Assembly: GCA_013297875.1 (NCBI GenBank)
Contig: JAAFIW010000005.1
Span: 124,001-188,000, forward strand
Direction of reading: 5' to 3'
Length of the DNA: 64,000 nt
Source of the DNA: Comamonadaceae bacterium
GTDB lineage: Bacteria > Pseudomonadota > Gammaproteobacteria > Burkholderiales > Burkholderiaceae_C
Part shown: positions 35,494-44,835 of the stretch, piece by piece
Position numbering within the stretch: the stretch's first letter is position 1
Layout of the letters: each line of letters opens with the position of its first letter
Position numbers and translations under genes: made by a program
The notes under the pieces: model-generated
The model's input: the letters and a program-made list of their open reading frames with translations, nothing else
Told to the model about the DNA's origin: nothing
The model's database searches: none

Positions 35494-35847
35494 GTGTCAG
35501 GTGGCAACTGGAAAGAAATGTTTCACGCAGCGTGTGAGGGTGATCTGAGCCTGGTGGAGCACCATGTCCAGCAGGGCATTGACATCAACTACGCGCACCC
35601 GGAGTACCTGTCCACCCCTCTGGTCGCGAGCATTGTTGCCAGGCAGGAAGAAGTGGCGCTGTACTTTCTTGCCCAAGGCGCAAACCCCGACATGCACTCC
35701 GAGTTTGATGGCATGCGTCCGCTTCAGGCTGCAAGCAACGCCGGTCTGTTGCGCGTCGAGGCGGTTTTGCTGAAACTGGGCGTGCCGCCGCTACCGCCGA
35801 CACCAGCGACACGCGGCTGGTTTGCACGGCTGGTCGGGCAGCGGTGA
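35494..35847 (+). CDS. Ankyrin-repeat protein
   Basis: 117 residues from GTG 35494, chosen because AAGGAG lies 7 bases upstream; a longer ATG frame from 35410 lacks an RBS. Three ankyrin repeats: MFHAACEGDLSLVEHHVQQGIDINY, TPLVASIVARQEEVALYFLAQGANPD and RPLQAASNAGLLRVEAVLLKLGV. No signal peptide, so cytoplasmic protein-protein interaction is expected. Ends base to base with the convergent PNPOx-like gene. Confidence 0.85.
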   Translation: MSGGNWKEMFHAACEGDLSLVEHHVQQGIDINYAHPEYLSTPLVASIVARQEEVALYFLAQGANPDMHSEFDGMRPLQAASNAGLLRVEAVLLKLGVPPLPPTPATRGWFARLVGQR

Positions 35848-36462
35848 TCACAGCCCACCCCGCAGCTGCGATAGCTGTGACTCCAACTCCTGCACGCGCG
35901 CACGCAGCGGATCGGCCATTGCGGCCACCTCCTCTTGTGTGAAGCGCGGCGTGATGTGTTGCGGGCAGTTCCAGTCGAAGGCTTGCACCGTGATGACGAA
36001 AGCCCGCTCCACACGCGCCCGGTAGTGGGCGTCTTCCAGGCGCAGCATCAGCGCGGGATCGGCTGACTCATCGACAAGCCTGGCGCGCCCCAGCAGCTTG
36101 AGCCGCCGCTTGGCGGGGTAGTCCATCAGGATCAGGGACACCCGCTCGTCGTGTCTCAGGTTGCCCACGGATACGTATTGGGCGTTGCCTCGAAAGTCGG
36201 CAAAGCCAAGCGTCTGGTCGTCCAGCACGCGCAAAAACCCCGGTGGCCCACCCCGGTGTTGTACATAGGGCCAGCCGCTTTCGCTGACGCTGGCCAGGTA
36301 GAAACTGTCGCGTGCGCCGATGAACTGCGCCTCATTGGGGCCCAACCGGTCGTTGGGCCCACCCACGGACTGCATGCGTTCATTGCGGGCGCCCACGCCC
36401 ATACGGGCCTGCTCGGCGCGAACGCCGGGCGTGAAAGCGATGTCTGCAAAGCGGTGACTCAT
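35848..36462 (-). CDS. Pyridoxamine 5'-phosphate oxidase-like FMN-binding protein
   Basis: 204 residues. Split-barrel flavin-binding fold: FIGARDSFYLASVSESGWPYVQHRGGPPGFLRVLDDQTLGFADFRGNAQYVSVGNL (in pieces) and VSLILMDYPAKRRLKLLGRARLV. The C-terminal tail forms a short coiled coil (LRARVQELESQLSQLR). It lies 28 bases after the AhpD-like gene in the same direction, so the two form an operon facing a LysR regulator. Probably a general FMN reductase-type protein; substrate unknown. Confidence 0.88.
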   Translation of the reverse strand: MSHRFADIAFTPGVRAEQARMGVGARNERMQSVGGPNDRLGPNEAQFIGARDSFYLASVSESGWPYVQHRGGPPGFLRVLDDQTLGFADFRGNAQYVSVGNLRHDERVSLILMDYPAKRRLKLLGRARLVDESADPALMLRLEDAHYRARVERAFVITVQAFDWNCPQHITPRFTQEEVAAMADPLRARVQELESQLSQLRGGL

Positions 36463-36490
36463 ACCAAGCTCCTGTCAAACCTGCTGTGGC

Positions 36491-37036
36491 TCAAGCGGCG
36501 GTCAACGCAGCAGCGCGCGGAAAGTCAATGTCGATGCGAGTTGCTTTGCCAAAGTAGTTCAGCAAGGTGTTCAGGCCCACATGGCCAATGATTTCGGTGA
36601 TCTGCGCGTCGTTGTAGCCCGCCTGGCGCACCGCATCGATTTCGCCAGCGGTCACCTGCCCCTTGTTGTCCAGCACAGCCCGGGCGAACACCACAGCTGC
36701 CGCCGCACGGGTGTCTGACGAGGTGCCGTGGCGAGCGGCGGTGATTTCATCGGCAGACAGACCCGCGCCTTGCGCCAGGGCGGTGTGTGCGGCAAGGCAG
36801 TATTGGCAGCTATTGGTCTCAGCCATTGCCAAGGCAATCCGCTCAGCGGTGGCGGCGTCAATCGCGCCTTTGGACAGGCCGCCGTACAAGCCCAAAAAGC
36901 CGCCCAGCAGCGCGGGCGAATTGCCCATGGCCTTGATGAAGTTGGGCACGGTGCCAAAGGTCTGCGCCACGGCAGCAAAGAGTTCTTTGAGTTCGCCTTG
37001 GGCCAGGTCGGGGTTGATCAGGTTCAGGTTTGCCAT
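36491..37036 (-). CDS. AhpD-like / carboxymuconolactone decarboxylase-family protein
   Basis: 181 residues. The CxxC-x3-H redox site (SCQYCLAAHT) sits near residue 77, with QGAGLSADEI after it, as in AhpD-type peroxidase partners. The C-terminal part AQITEIIGHVGLNTLLNYFGKATRIDIDFP is typical. Likely a thiol-dependent antioxidant protein. Divergent from the LysR regulator 150 bases away, which probably controls it. Confidence 0.92.
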   Translation of the reverse strand: MANLNLINPDLAQGELKELFAAVAQTFGTVPNFIKAMGNSPALLGGFLGLYGGLSKGAIDAATAERIALAMAETNSCQYCLAAHTALAQGAGLSADEITAARHGTSSDTRAAAAVVFARAVLDNKGQVTAGEIDAVRQAGYNDAQITEIIGHVGLNTLLNYFGKATRIDIDFPRAAALTAA

Positions 37037-37185
37037 GGTGTAAATCCTTTGGGTTGATGGGTTGCAGCGGGACTGTGTGTCGCGCTGGTTGGAATGATCG
37101 TTAATTCCTTTTAATGAATAAATACATAAAATTTGATAACACTACTTCATCTATTGAAGCAATAAAGACCTGAATCCAACCACTT
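37037..37185. promoter_or_regulatory. LysR / AhpD-like divergent regulatory region
   Basis: AT-rich core (AATGAATAAATACATAAAATT near 37114). ATTCCTTTTAATGAAT contains the LysR-type T-N11-A spacing; no perfect dyad. Confidence 0.45.
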
Positions 37186-38082
37186 ATGGACAAGTTCAAA
37201 GCCCTGCAAACCTTCATCGCCATCGCGGAGCACGGCAGCCTCACAGCGGCGTCTGTGCACCTGAACACCTCGCTGCCCACCGTGGTGCGTACCCTGGCCG
37301 AGCTGGAGCGGCACCTGCAAGTCACCCTGTTTAACCGCACCACACGCCGCATCAACCTGACCGACGACGGGCGGCGCTACCTGGAGACCTGCCAGCAAGC
37401 GCTGGGTCAACTCGACGAGGCCGAGCAGGCCTTGACGGCCACGCGCAGCAAGCCCAGTGGCCGCTTGACGGTGACGTCGTCGGTGCTGTTTGGGCGCATG
37501 CACGTGGCACCCCTGGTGTCGACTTTTCTGACCCGTTACCCCGACGTGTCGGCGCAGTTGGTGTTGCTGGACCGGGTGGTGGACCTGGTGGAAGAAGGCA
37601 TTGACGTGGGCGTGCGAATCGGGCCGCTACCCGACTCGTCGCTGCATGGCGTCAACGTGGGTACGGTACGGCGCGTGTTGTGCGCAAGCCCGGCCTACCT
37701 TGCGCGCATGGGCAGCCCCGCGCACCCCGACGCGCTTGCGCCGCACTCGTTCGTGCACTTCAGCGGCCTGGGCTCCAGCGAGGTTCTGCATTTCATGCGC
37801 GGTGCCCGCAAGCACGACGTGGCCATCACGCCGCGCTGGTCAAGCAACTCGGTGGATGCGGCGCTCAGTGCCGTGGTAGACGGGCTGGGCATTGGGCAAT
37901 TCCTGTCCTACATGGCCCAGCCGCTGGTTCGCAGTGGCAGCCTGTGCCCGCTGCTGGAAACATTTGAACCGCCCGCCGTTCCCGTCACCCTGGTGTACCC
38001 GCACTCGCGGCTGCTTTCCACCAAAGTCAGGCTGTTTGTGGACGAGTCGGCACCGGTCTTACGGGCTGGCCTGGTCCATTGA
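37186..38082 (+). CDS. LysR-family transcription regulator
   Basis: 298 residues. N-terminal winged helix-turn-helix (FKALQTFIAIAEHGSLTAASVHLNTSLPTVVRTLAELERHLQVTLFNRTTRRINLTDDG in pieces, residues 4-62) and a C-terminal periplasmic-binding-like effector domain (VVDLVEEGIDVGVRIGPLPDSSL). Divergent from the AhpD-like/PNPOx operon, the usual arrangement for a LysR regulator and its target. Confidence 0.95.
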   Translation: MDKFKALQTFIAIAEHGSLTAASVHLNTSLPTVVRTLAELERHLQVTLFNRTTRRINLTDDGRRYLETCQQALGQLDEAEQALTATRSKPSGRLTVTSSVLFGRMHVAPLVSTFLTRYPDVSAQLVLLDRVVDLVEEGIDVGVRIGPLPDSSLHGVNVGTVRRVLCASPAYLARMGSPAHPDALAPHSFVHFSGLGSSEVLHFMRGARKHDVAITPRWSSNSVDAALSAVVDGLGIGQFLSYMAQPLVRSGSLCPLLETFEPPAVPVTLVYPHSRLLSTKVRLFVDESAPVLRAGLVH

Positions 38083-38140
38083 GTGGTCAGCAATGCCACA
38101 TCAATCCCTTCCCTTGGCGATTTCACACCTTAATCGCTGT

Positions 38141-38181
38141 TTTATCCTTAAAATTTAATTTTGATAGATTGAAAGGATAAA
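38141..38181 (+). promoter_or_regulatory. Inverted repeat overlapping the RBS of the nucleotidyltransferase gene
   Basis: Perfect 9-bp arms TTTATCCTT (38141-38149) and AAGGATAAA (38173-38181). The right arm contains the ribosome-binding AAGGAT, so a hairpin or a bound protein would block translation or transcription. Confidence 0.7.
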
Positions 38182-38184
38182 TTC

Positions 38185-39225
38185 TTGATCTACCAGGCCT
38201 TATCAGATGCCCAAGCCAAACAGGTGATTGACGCCGAGCAGGCTTACAACGCCTGGCAGGACGCCTGGGCTGCAAGCCGCAGCTGGGTGGGTGGCATGCA
38301 CTGGAAAACCGTGTCTGGTCGGGAATACTTGTACAGAACACATGACGGCAAAGGCAATGCCACATCGTTGGGCGTGCGTTCTGAGGAGACGGAAAACATC
38401 GCAGCGCAGTTCCATGCAAGCAAACAGGCTGGGCAACTGCGCCTGAAAAACCTTAAAGCGGCGCTGCAAACGCAGGCCCGGATCAATGCAGTGTTACGTC
38501 TGGGCTCTGCACCCTCTATCGTGGGCGATCTGTGCCAAAGCCTTTGGCAGGCTGGTTTGCTGGGTAAAAACCTCATCGTGATTGGCACCAACAGCTTGCT
38601 GGCCTACGAAGCGATGGCGGGCGTACGGTTTGCGCGGGATGTGATGGCCACGACGGACATTGACCTGCTGTGGAGCCACAAGACGCGCCTGGCGCTTACC
38701 GATGTGCCACAAGATGCGTTGGATGATGCTGTCGCTGCTGCACCGGGCAGCTTGCTGGCCGTTTTGCAAAAAGCCGACAAGAGCTTTGAGCGGCTGACCC
38801 ATCAGCACTTTCGCGCCGCCAACGACCAGGGCTTTCTGGTGGATTTGATTCGCCAAACGCCCAAACCCCCTTGGAAACATGAGCCTGACCAGATAGGCGC
38901 AGGCCACGACTTGGTGGCCGCTGACATCTGGAACATGAAATGGCTACTCAACGCGCCACGCGTGCAAGCCTTGGCCATTGCCGTCAACGGCACGGTGTTC
39001 CCCATCACAGCACCTGACCCACGGGCCTACTGCGCGTTCAAATACTGGCTTGCGCAATCTGATGAGCGCAACCCACAGAAAAAATCGCGCGACATGGCGC
39101 AGGCCAAAGCGGTTTACGCCTTGATCGAGGACCGGCTGCCGCATCTGCACAAGCGCTGGGAGGAGATCACGTCCATTCCCAAGGCCGTGATGGCGCAGGT
39201 GAAAAGCGGGGCGCTTCAGGCCTGA
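38185..39225 (+). CDS. GSU2403-type nucleotidyltransferase-fold protein
   Basis: 346 residues with a TTG start at 38185 placed 8 bases after AAGGAT. The nucleotidyltransferase fold is visible around residue 135-165: LIVIGTNSLLAYEAMAGVRF, then the acidic pair in TTDIDLLW (D-x-D metal site). The third acidic residue may be in QGFLVDLIRQT. The N-terminal part (WHWKTVSGREYLYR-like: GGMHWKTVSGREYLYRT) and helical C terminus match the GSU2403/NTP_transf_8 group. Families with this fold include tRNA-modifying toxins of abortive infection; no antitoxin gene is adjacent here. Upstream inverted repeat suggests tight control. Confidence 0.85.
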   Translation: MIYQALSDAQAKQVIDAEQAYNAWQDAWAASRSWVGGMHWKTVSGREYLYRTHDGKGNATSLGVRSEETENIAAQFHASKQAGQLRLKNLKAALQTQARINAVLRLGSAPSIVGDLCQSLWQAGLLGKNLIVIGTNSLLAYEAMAGVRFARDVMATTDIDLLWSHKTRLALTDVPQDALDDAVAAAPGSLLAVLQKADKSFERLTHQHFRAANDQGFLVDLIRQTPKPPWKHEPDQIGAGHDLVAADIWNMKWLLNAPRVQALAIAVNGTVFPITAPDPRAYCAFKYWLAQSDERNPQKKSRDMAQAKAVYALIEDRLPHLHKRWEEITSIPKAVMAQVKSGALQA

Positions 39226-39229
39226 TGTC

Positions 39230-42200
39230 TCAGGTGCTACCTAGCAGCGCCACATTCCCCCCCGCCGCAGTCGTATTGATCGTCACCGTCTGCTCCGCAC
39301 AAAAGCGCAGCAGGTAGTGCGGGCCGCCGGCTTTGGGGCCGGTGCCGCTCAAGCCTTCGCCGCCAAAGGGCTGCACGCCGACCACGGCACCGATCATGTT
39401 GCGGTTGACGTAGATATTGCCCACGTGGGCGGCCTGGGCCAGGTGTTGGGCGCGGCTGTCGATTCGGGTCTGGATGCCTAGGGTCAAGCCGTAACCGGCC
39501 GTGGCACCGGCCGGGCTGCCCGATGTGCCCAGAGCGTTGATCTGCTCGATGACGGCCATCGGGTCGCCACCCCAGCGCACCACATGCAGCACGGGACCGA
39601 AAATTTCGTGTTTCACGTCTTGAATGCTCGCCACTTCGATCAAGGTAGGCACTATCAAATTCGTAGCTGCTTGAGCAATGGATCTATGGGCCGTTAGCGG
39701 TTTTGGCTTGAAATGACTGCTTTTCAGGTGCTGCTGGATGTTGTGGAAGGCCTCAGCGTCGATCACCGGGCCCAGGTCGGTTTCCAGCAGGGCGGTGTCG
39801 CCCACCACCAGCTCGGTCGCCGCCCCTTCGATCATCTCGATCACGCCGTCGGCAATGGCTTCGTGCACGCACAAGAGGCGCAGCGCCGAGCAGCGCTGGC
39901 CGGCCGAGCGAAAGGCGCTTTGCACCACGGCGTCGGCCACCTGCTCGGGCAGCGCGGTGCTGTCGACCAGCATGGCGTTGATGCCGCCGGTCTCGGCAAT
40001 CAGCGGGGTAATCGGCCCGTCTTTGGCGGCCAGCGCCCGGTTGATGATTTTGGCGACCTGGGTGGAGCCGGTGAACACCACGCCCGCAATCCCGGGCAGC
40101 GCCACCAGCGCTGCACCCACGGTGTCGCCGGGGCCGTGCAGCACTTGCAGCGCGTCGGTGGGCACGCCCGCCGCGTGCAGCAATTTGGCGGCTTCGAGCG
40201 CGATGGCGGGGGTTTGCTCGGCGGGTTTGGCCAGCACCGTGTTGCCGGTGCAAAGCGCCGCTGCCACCTGGCCGATGAAGATGGCCAGCGGGAAATTCCA
40301 GGGGCTGATGCAGACCCAAACGCCGCGGGCGGTCAGGCGCAGCTGGTTGGACTCGCCTGTGGGGCCATCGAGGGTGATGGGTTGCATGATTTTTTCGGCT
40401 TGCTGGGCGTAGTAGCGCAAAAAGTCCACTGCCTCGCGCACCTCGGCCACGGCGTCGCCCCAGGTTTTGAAGGCTTCCTTGACGAGCAGCACGCACAGGC
40501 GGGGCAGCTCGTTTTCCATGGAATCGGCGGCACGGTTCAAGATGGTGGCGCGTTCTTCAACGCTTTTTTTGCTCCATATTTGATAGCTGCTTGAGCAGGT
40601 TTTGTATGGGCTGATGGCCTGTTTGGCATCGAATTTGGGGACTTGGGGTACTTGCGTAGATGCGTGGGCGGCTAGCAGGGGGTGGCGCATGCTGGCGACG
40701 GCCAGGTCAAGGCCTAGGCTGTTTTTTCGAGCGGTGCCGTACAAATCCACCGGCAAGACCAGCGACGTGACCGGCGACAAACTCAAAGGCGAAATCAGCA
40801 ACTCATCCATGCCCACCGATTCATCGGCCAGCTGGTGAATGAACGACGAATTCGCCCCGTTTTCCAGCAGCCTGCGCACCAGGTAAGCCAGCAAATCGCG
40901 GTGCTGGCCCACCGGCGCATAGACGCGGCAGGCGACCAGCGGGTTTTGCAGCACCTCGCGGTAAATGCCCTCACCCATGCCGTGCAGGCGCTGCAACTCG
41001 AACTTGGAACCAGAGCGCGCCGACATTTGCAGAATGGCCGCAATCGTGGCCGCGTTGTGCGTTGCAAACTGCGGATAAATGCAATCACTGGCTGCCAGCA
41101 ACGCGCCCGCGCAGGCCAGGTAGCTCACGTCGGTGTGGTGTTTGTGGGTGAACACGGGGTAGTGCGGCAAGCCCATCTCCTGGGCGCGCTTGATTTCGGC
41201 GTCCCAATACGCGCCTTTCACCAGGCGGCACATCAGCTTGATTTTGTGGGCGCGAGCGATGCGGGCCACTTCGTCAATCAGCTCCAGCGCGCGGGTCTGG
41301 TAGGCCTGCAGGGCCAGGCCAAAACCCGTCCAGCCTGGGTGCTGCTGCGCCACCCGTTCAGCCAGCGCCTCAAACACGTCCAGCGACAACTCCAGCCGGT
41401 CCACCTCTTCGGCGTCAATCGTCAAATTGATGTTGGCCCGCGCCGCCTGCTCGCACAGCCCCCACACGCGCGGCACCAGCTCGCGCACGACCCGCGCATG
41501 CTGCGTGTACTCGTAGCGCGGGTGCAGGGCCGACAGCTTGATAGAGATGCCATCGTTCTGCGCACAAGCGCCCACTTCAGAGCCTTTTGACGCGGTAGCC
41601 CTTGAATCGCCTGCTCGAGCAGCTATTTTTTCTATAGCGTTCTGGTAGCTCTTCAAGTAGCGCTGCGCGTCAAGCTCGGTGCGTGCGCCCTCGCCCAGCA
41701 TGTCGTAGCTGAAACTTAAATTTTGGGTTTTGCGCTGCGCACCCTTGGCCTCGTCCATCGCCTCTTCAATCGTCTGCCCCAGCACAAACTGGCGGCCCAG
41801 CAACTGCACCGCCCGCAAGGTGGCGGCCACCACGGTGCGCGCGCCCAGCTTGGCGAAAAGGCCCGGTTTTTCGCTGGCTTGCTCAGGCAGAAACTGTTTG
41901 GACAAAGAGATGGCGGCGTTGGACAGACGGGACAGCGCCGAGCTGGGGTCTGCATGCTCACCGGCAGATGAAAAATCCGCCCGCCCCAGCTGATCAGCCG
42001 TCAGCGCAATCGCCGTCTCTGCATCGGGCACCCGCAGCAGCGCCTCGGCCAGCCGCATCAGCGCCAGGCCTTCGGCGCTGGAAATCGGGTATTCCTTGAG
42101 CAGGCTTTCCATCGCCCAAAACGGCGGCGGGTTGTCCCGCACCGCCTGCACCCAGGGGGCTGCGTTGCGGGCCGCAGCAGCCCAGTCAAGCTGCCCCGCC

Positions 42201-42289
42201 AAGTGCTGCAAGCGATGGGCGACGACCTGGGCCTCGGGGCGGTAGGGGCTGGGCAGGCGGTCGGTGTCGGAGTGCTGGGTGGTGGTCAT
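39230..42289 (-). CDS. putA: Bifunctional proline dehydrogenase / glutamate-semialdehyde dehydrogenase
   Basis: 1019 residues from ATG 42289. Oxidises proline to glutamate in two steps with FAD and NAD. PRODH domain about 70-480: SIKLSALHPRYE, LTIDAEEVDRLELSL, LMCRLVKGAYWDAEIKRAQ, FATHNAATIAA. P5C dehydrogenase about 540-1000: ISPWNFPLAIFIGQVAAAL, FTGSTQVAKIINRAL, AETGGINAML (Glu) and FRSAGQRCSALR (catalytic Cys). No N-terminal ribbon-helix-helix, so it is the non-DNA-binding short type. Three in-frame copies of the dispersed repeat interrupt it near residues 217-234, 557-574 and 861-879. The dehydrogenase C terminus is intact. Confidence 0.95.
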   Translation of the reverse strand: MTTTQHSDTDRLPSPYRPEAQVVAHRLQHLAGQLDWAAAARNAAPWVQAVRDNPPPFWAMESLLKEYPISSAEGLALMRLAEALLRVPDAETAIALTADQLGRADFSSAGEHADPSSALSRLSNAAISLSKQFLPEQASEKPGLFAKLGARTVVAATLRAVQLLGRQFVLGQTIEEAMDEAKGAQRKTQNLSFSYDMLGEGARTELDAQRYLKSYQNAIEKIAARAGDSRATASKGSEVGACAQNDGISIKLSALHPRYEYTQHARVVRELVPRVWGLCEQAARANINLTIDAEEVDRLELSLDVFEALAERVAQQHPGWTGFGLALQAYQTRALELIDEVARIARAHKIKLMCRLVKGAYWDAEIKRAQEMGLPHYPVFTHKHHTDVSYLACAGALLAASDCIYPQFATHNAATIAAILQMSARSGSKFELQRLHGMGEGIYREVLQNPLVACRVYAPVGQHRDLLAYLVRRLLENGANSSFIHQLADESVGMDELLISPLSLSPVTSLVLPVDLYGTARKNSLGLDLAVASMRHPLLAAHASTQVPQVPKFDAKQAISPYKTCSSSYQIWSKKSVEERATILNRAADSMENELPRLCVLLVKEAFKTWGDAVAEVREAVDFLRYYAQQAEKIMQPITLDGPTGESNQLRLTARGVWVCISPWNFPLAIFIGQVAAALCTGNTVLAKPAEQTPAIALEAAKLLHAAGVPTDALQVLHGPGDTVGAALVALPGIAGVVFTGSTQVAKIINRALAAKDGPITPLIAETGGINAMLVDSTALPEQVADAVVQSAFRSAGQRCSALRLLCVHEAIADGVIEMIEGAATELVVGDTALLETDLGPVIDAEAFHNIQQHLKSSHFKPKPLTAHRSIAQAATNLIVPTLIEVASIQDVKHEIFGPVLHVVRWGGDPMAVIEQINALGTSGSPAGATAGYGLTLGIQTRIDSRAQHLAQAAHVGNIYVNRNMIGAVVGVQPFGGEGLSGTGPKAGGPHYLLRFCAEQTVTINTTAAGGNVALLGST
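39655..39715. repeat. Dispersed repeat in putA, copy 1
   Basis: TAGCTGCTTGAGCAATGGA then CTATGGGCCGTTAGCGG; codes FKPKPLTAHRSIAQAATNLI in frame inside the P5C dehydrogenase domain. Confidence 0.85.
40570..40622. repeat. Dispersed repeat in putA, copy 2
   Basis: TGATAGCTGCTTGAGCAGG then TGTATGGGCTGATGGCC; codes AISPYKTCSSSYQI in frame in the inter-domain linker. Confidence 0.85.
41590..41640. repeat. Dispersed repeat in putA, copy 3
   Basis: GCCTGCTCGAGCAGCTATTT; codes AARAGDSRATASKG in frame in the PRODH domain. Confidence 0.82.
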
Positions 42290-42419
42290 GGGGGCATCTT
42301 TCTTGGTGAGTGGGGCGATCATTTCAAAAAATGAAAATGATTTTTCTCCAAAAAAGACGACAAAAATAGCGATTTATTCAGTCAAAGCATCCGCACCTCT
42401 TGGTTGTTACATGCCGCCG

Positions 42420-42447
42420 TTCCCGCGCAGGCGCGCCTGCGCGGGAA
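42420..42447. repeat. 28-bp perfect palindrome
   Basis: TTCCCGCGCAGGCG followed directly by its exact complement; related to the ends of the 98-bp elements at 52758 and 54915. Confidence 0.8.
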
Positions 42448-42499
42448 ATGACGGGTTGCTTGTATGCAGAGATATATCGACTCAGGCAAATCAGGTCAA

Positions 42500-42545
42500 A
42501 ACCCTATCCAGCCCATGAATTTCCTGCTCAAGCAGCTACAAAATC
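42500..42545. repeat. Dispersed CTGCTCAAGCAGCTAC repeat
   Basis: CCAGCCCATGAATTTCCTGC then TCAAGCAGCTACAAAAT; intergenic copy. Confidence 0.8.
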
Positions 42546-42622
42546 AGGAGCAAAACGAAAATTGCTGATGCGCAGAGTTCGACAGCACCACGGGCCAAGT
42601 CCTCTCTGCGCCGGACGCTCTT

Positions 42623-44833
42623 TCACGCTCTCTTGAGTGTGGATGCATCGATAGGTAGCGAGCGAAGTCGCTTGCCCGTCGCAGCAAAAATCGCGTTGAC
42701 GACTGCCGGTGCAAGCGGCGGTGTACCGGGCTCGCCCACGCCGCCAGGCGCTTCGGTGCTGGGCAGGATGTGCACTTCCACCTTTGGCATCTCACTCATG
42801 CGCAGTATCGGGTAGTCGTGAAAGTTGTTCTGTTCGACCTTGCCGTCTTTGAAGGTGATCTTTTCGTGCAAGGCTGCACTCAGACCCATGGCGATGGAGC
42901 CTTCAATTTGATTTCGGATGATTGCGGGGTTGACTGTCATGCCGCAATCAATCGCTGCCACCACGCGGTGCACTTTTGGCGTGCCGTCTGCCGCTACCGA
43001 CACCTCGGCCACTTCAGCCACGTAGCTGCCAAAGCTAAACCCTACTGCAATGCCACGGAACACGCCTGCGGGCAAAGGCTGACCCCAGCCGGCGCGTTGT
43101 GCCGCTGCATCGAGCACGGCTAGATACCGAGGCTGTTTGGCGAGCAGGCTGCGCCGATATTCATAAGGATCTTTTTTCGCCGCAACTGCCAGTTCGTCAA
43201 TAAAACCTTCAACGAAGAAAATGTTCTGCGAATGCCCGACCGAGCGCCAAAACCATACGCGCGGCGCAGGTTCGCGCTGGCCATAAGTCAGCCGCAGGTT
43301 GGGAATGTCATAAGGTTGATCGGATATGCCTTCCATGGCAAGGCTGTCTACGCCGCTATCGGGAATTTTCATGAAACCCGTTGCCGCCATGATGGACGAT
43401 GAAGACGCGCCAGCCTTCAGCATGGTGGGTCGCCCTTGGCTATCCAGCACGGCTTCAAATTTCGCAACGGAGGCAGGCCGATAAAAGCCTGCGGCCATAT
43501 CGTCTTCCCGGGTGTAGATCAGCTTGACGGGTTTGCCGCTTTGCTTGCTCAGCAGCGTGGCGTCAATCACAAAATCGTGTGCGAAGCGGCGCCCGAATGT
43601 GCCGCCAATCATCGTGGCGTTGACCGTCACCTTCTCTGGCGGGACACCCGTCAACTGGGCCACGATGCCGCGCGCCGGGCCTTGCGCCTGCGTGCTGGCC
43701 CAGATCTCGACCGCTCCCGGCTTGACCCATGCGGTGCAGTTCATCGGTTCCATGCAAGCATGAGCCAGGTAGGGGGCTTCATACTGCGCTGAGACCTTGC
43801 TGCCGTTGTTGGCAGCGGCATCGCGAATGTTGCCCGCTTCCTTCGCCACCGATGGCGCTTTCTCGGCACCATCTGCCAATATGAACGTAATCATGGCTGA
43901 GGTCAGCGACGCGTTTGTGCCATTGTTCCAAGTGATGTCCAGCGCATCACGCCCTTTCTTTGCTGCCCAATAGCCCGTAGCAAGCACGGCCACGCCGGTG
44001 TCGATGGTGATCACTTGTTGAACGCCTTTCACAGCTTTGGCTTTGCTGTCATCGATGCGAGCAGGCTTGGCTCCGGGCAACGGCGCACGTGCCATCACTG
44101 CAACGAGCATGCCCTTGACTTGCGTATCGATGCCGTACTTCACACTGCCATTGATCTTGGATGGGGTGTCCAGGCGCTTGAGTGGCTTGCCCAGCAGTTT
44201 GAAATCTCTGCTGTCTTTGAGCGGTGGATCTTTGGGTATGGGTTGCGCCGATGCTGCCTGTGCTAACGAGCCGTAGCTGGCGCGCTGACCCGCTGGCCCT
44301 ACGACAAAGCCTTTATCAGTGCGCAGTGTGGCGGGCTCCACTTTCCACTTGGCAGCAGCAGCAGACACCAGCATCAAGCGCGCTGCAGCACCCGCCTTGC
44401 GCAGCGGCTGCCAATGGGCGCGGATCGACGTGCTCCCGCCTGTGCCCTGAATGCCAAACATCGGGTTGTTGTGCGCAGGATCCGTGGGGGCATGCTCCAC
44501 ACTGATCATCGACCAGTCGGCATCCAGTTCTTCGGCCAGCAGCATAGGCACTGCTGTCATGACGCCTTGTCCCATTTCAACCGAGCAACTGATCACCTTG
44601 ATCTTGTTGTCGGGTGTGATGCGGATAAAGGCATTGGGGGCAAAGACTTGTTTTGCGGCGTTCGATTGGGATGCCAGCAAACGTTCAGAAGCCAGAGGCA
44701 CGGCAAAACCCAGCACCAGAGCAGCGCTGCCGCTGCCTTTGAGCAGGCCGCGCCTTGAGATGCCAGCTTTTGCCTTGGATGGGTCTACTTGGCCAGAGTT
44801 TTCTACATTCATGCGCGTGAATTGCTTGTCCAT
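42623..44833 (-). CDS. Molybdopterin-binding large subunit, IorB-like (isoquinoline 1-oxidoreductase type)
   Basis: 736 residues from ATG 44833 ([12 protein letters not shown]); longer frames overlap the small-subunit gene. Tat-type export signal [19 protein letters not shown] at about 27-45. Molybdenum cofactor domain marks: [40 protein letters not shown]-type segment, [52 protein letters not shown] (Glu of the active site). Family members hydroxylate aldehydes or N-heterocycles with electrons passing to the 2Fe-2S subunit. Follows the small subunit by 2 bases. Confidence 0.93.
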   Translation of the reverse strand: MDKQFTRMNVENSGQVDPSKAKAGISRRGLLKGSGSAALVLGFAVPLASERLLASQSNAAKQVFAPNAFIRITPDNKIKVISCSVEMGQGVMTAVPMLLAEELDADWSMISVEHAPTDPAHNNPMFGIQGTGGSTSIRAHWQPLRKAGAAARLMLVSAAAAKWKVEPATLRTDKGFVVGPAGQRASYGSLAQAASAQPIPKDPPLKDSRDFKLLGKPLKRLDTPSKINGSVKYGIDTQVKGMLVAVMARAPLPGAKPARIDDSKAKAVKGVQQVITIDTGVAVLATGYWAAKKGRDALDITWNNGTNASLTSAMITFILADGAEKAPSVAKEAGNIRDAAANNGSKVSAQYEAPYLAHACMEPMNCTAWVKPGAVEIWASTQAQGPARGIVAQLTGVPPEKVTVNATMIGGTFGRRFAHDFVIDATLLSKQSGKPVKLIYTREDDMAAGFYRPASVAKFEAVLDSQGRPTMLKAGASSSSIMAATGFMKIPDSGVDSLAMEGISDQPYDIPNLRLTYGQREPAPRVWFWRSVGHSQNIFFVEGFIDELAVAAKKDPYEYRRSLLAKQPRYLAVLDAAAQRAGWGQPLPAGVFRGIAVGFSFGSYVAEVAEVSVAADGTPKVHRVVAAIDCGMTVNPAIIRNQIEGSIAMGLSAALHEKITFKDGKVEQNNFHDYPILRMSEMPKVEVHILPSTEAPGGVGEPGTPPLAPAVVNAIFAATGKRLRSLPIDASTLKRA

Positions 44834-44835
44834 GT

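Larger units (their letters stand above)
42290..42622. other. putA upstream region with repeats
   Basis: Holds the putA promoter region, a 28-bp perfect palindrome and one dispersed-repeat copy. No gene and no Lrp-type regulator gene next to putA. Confidence 0.55.
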
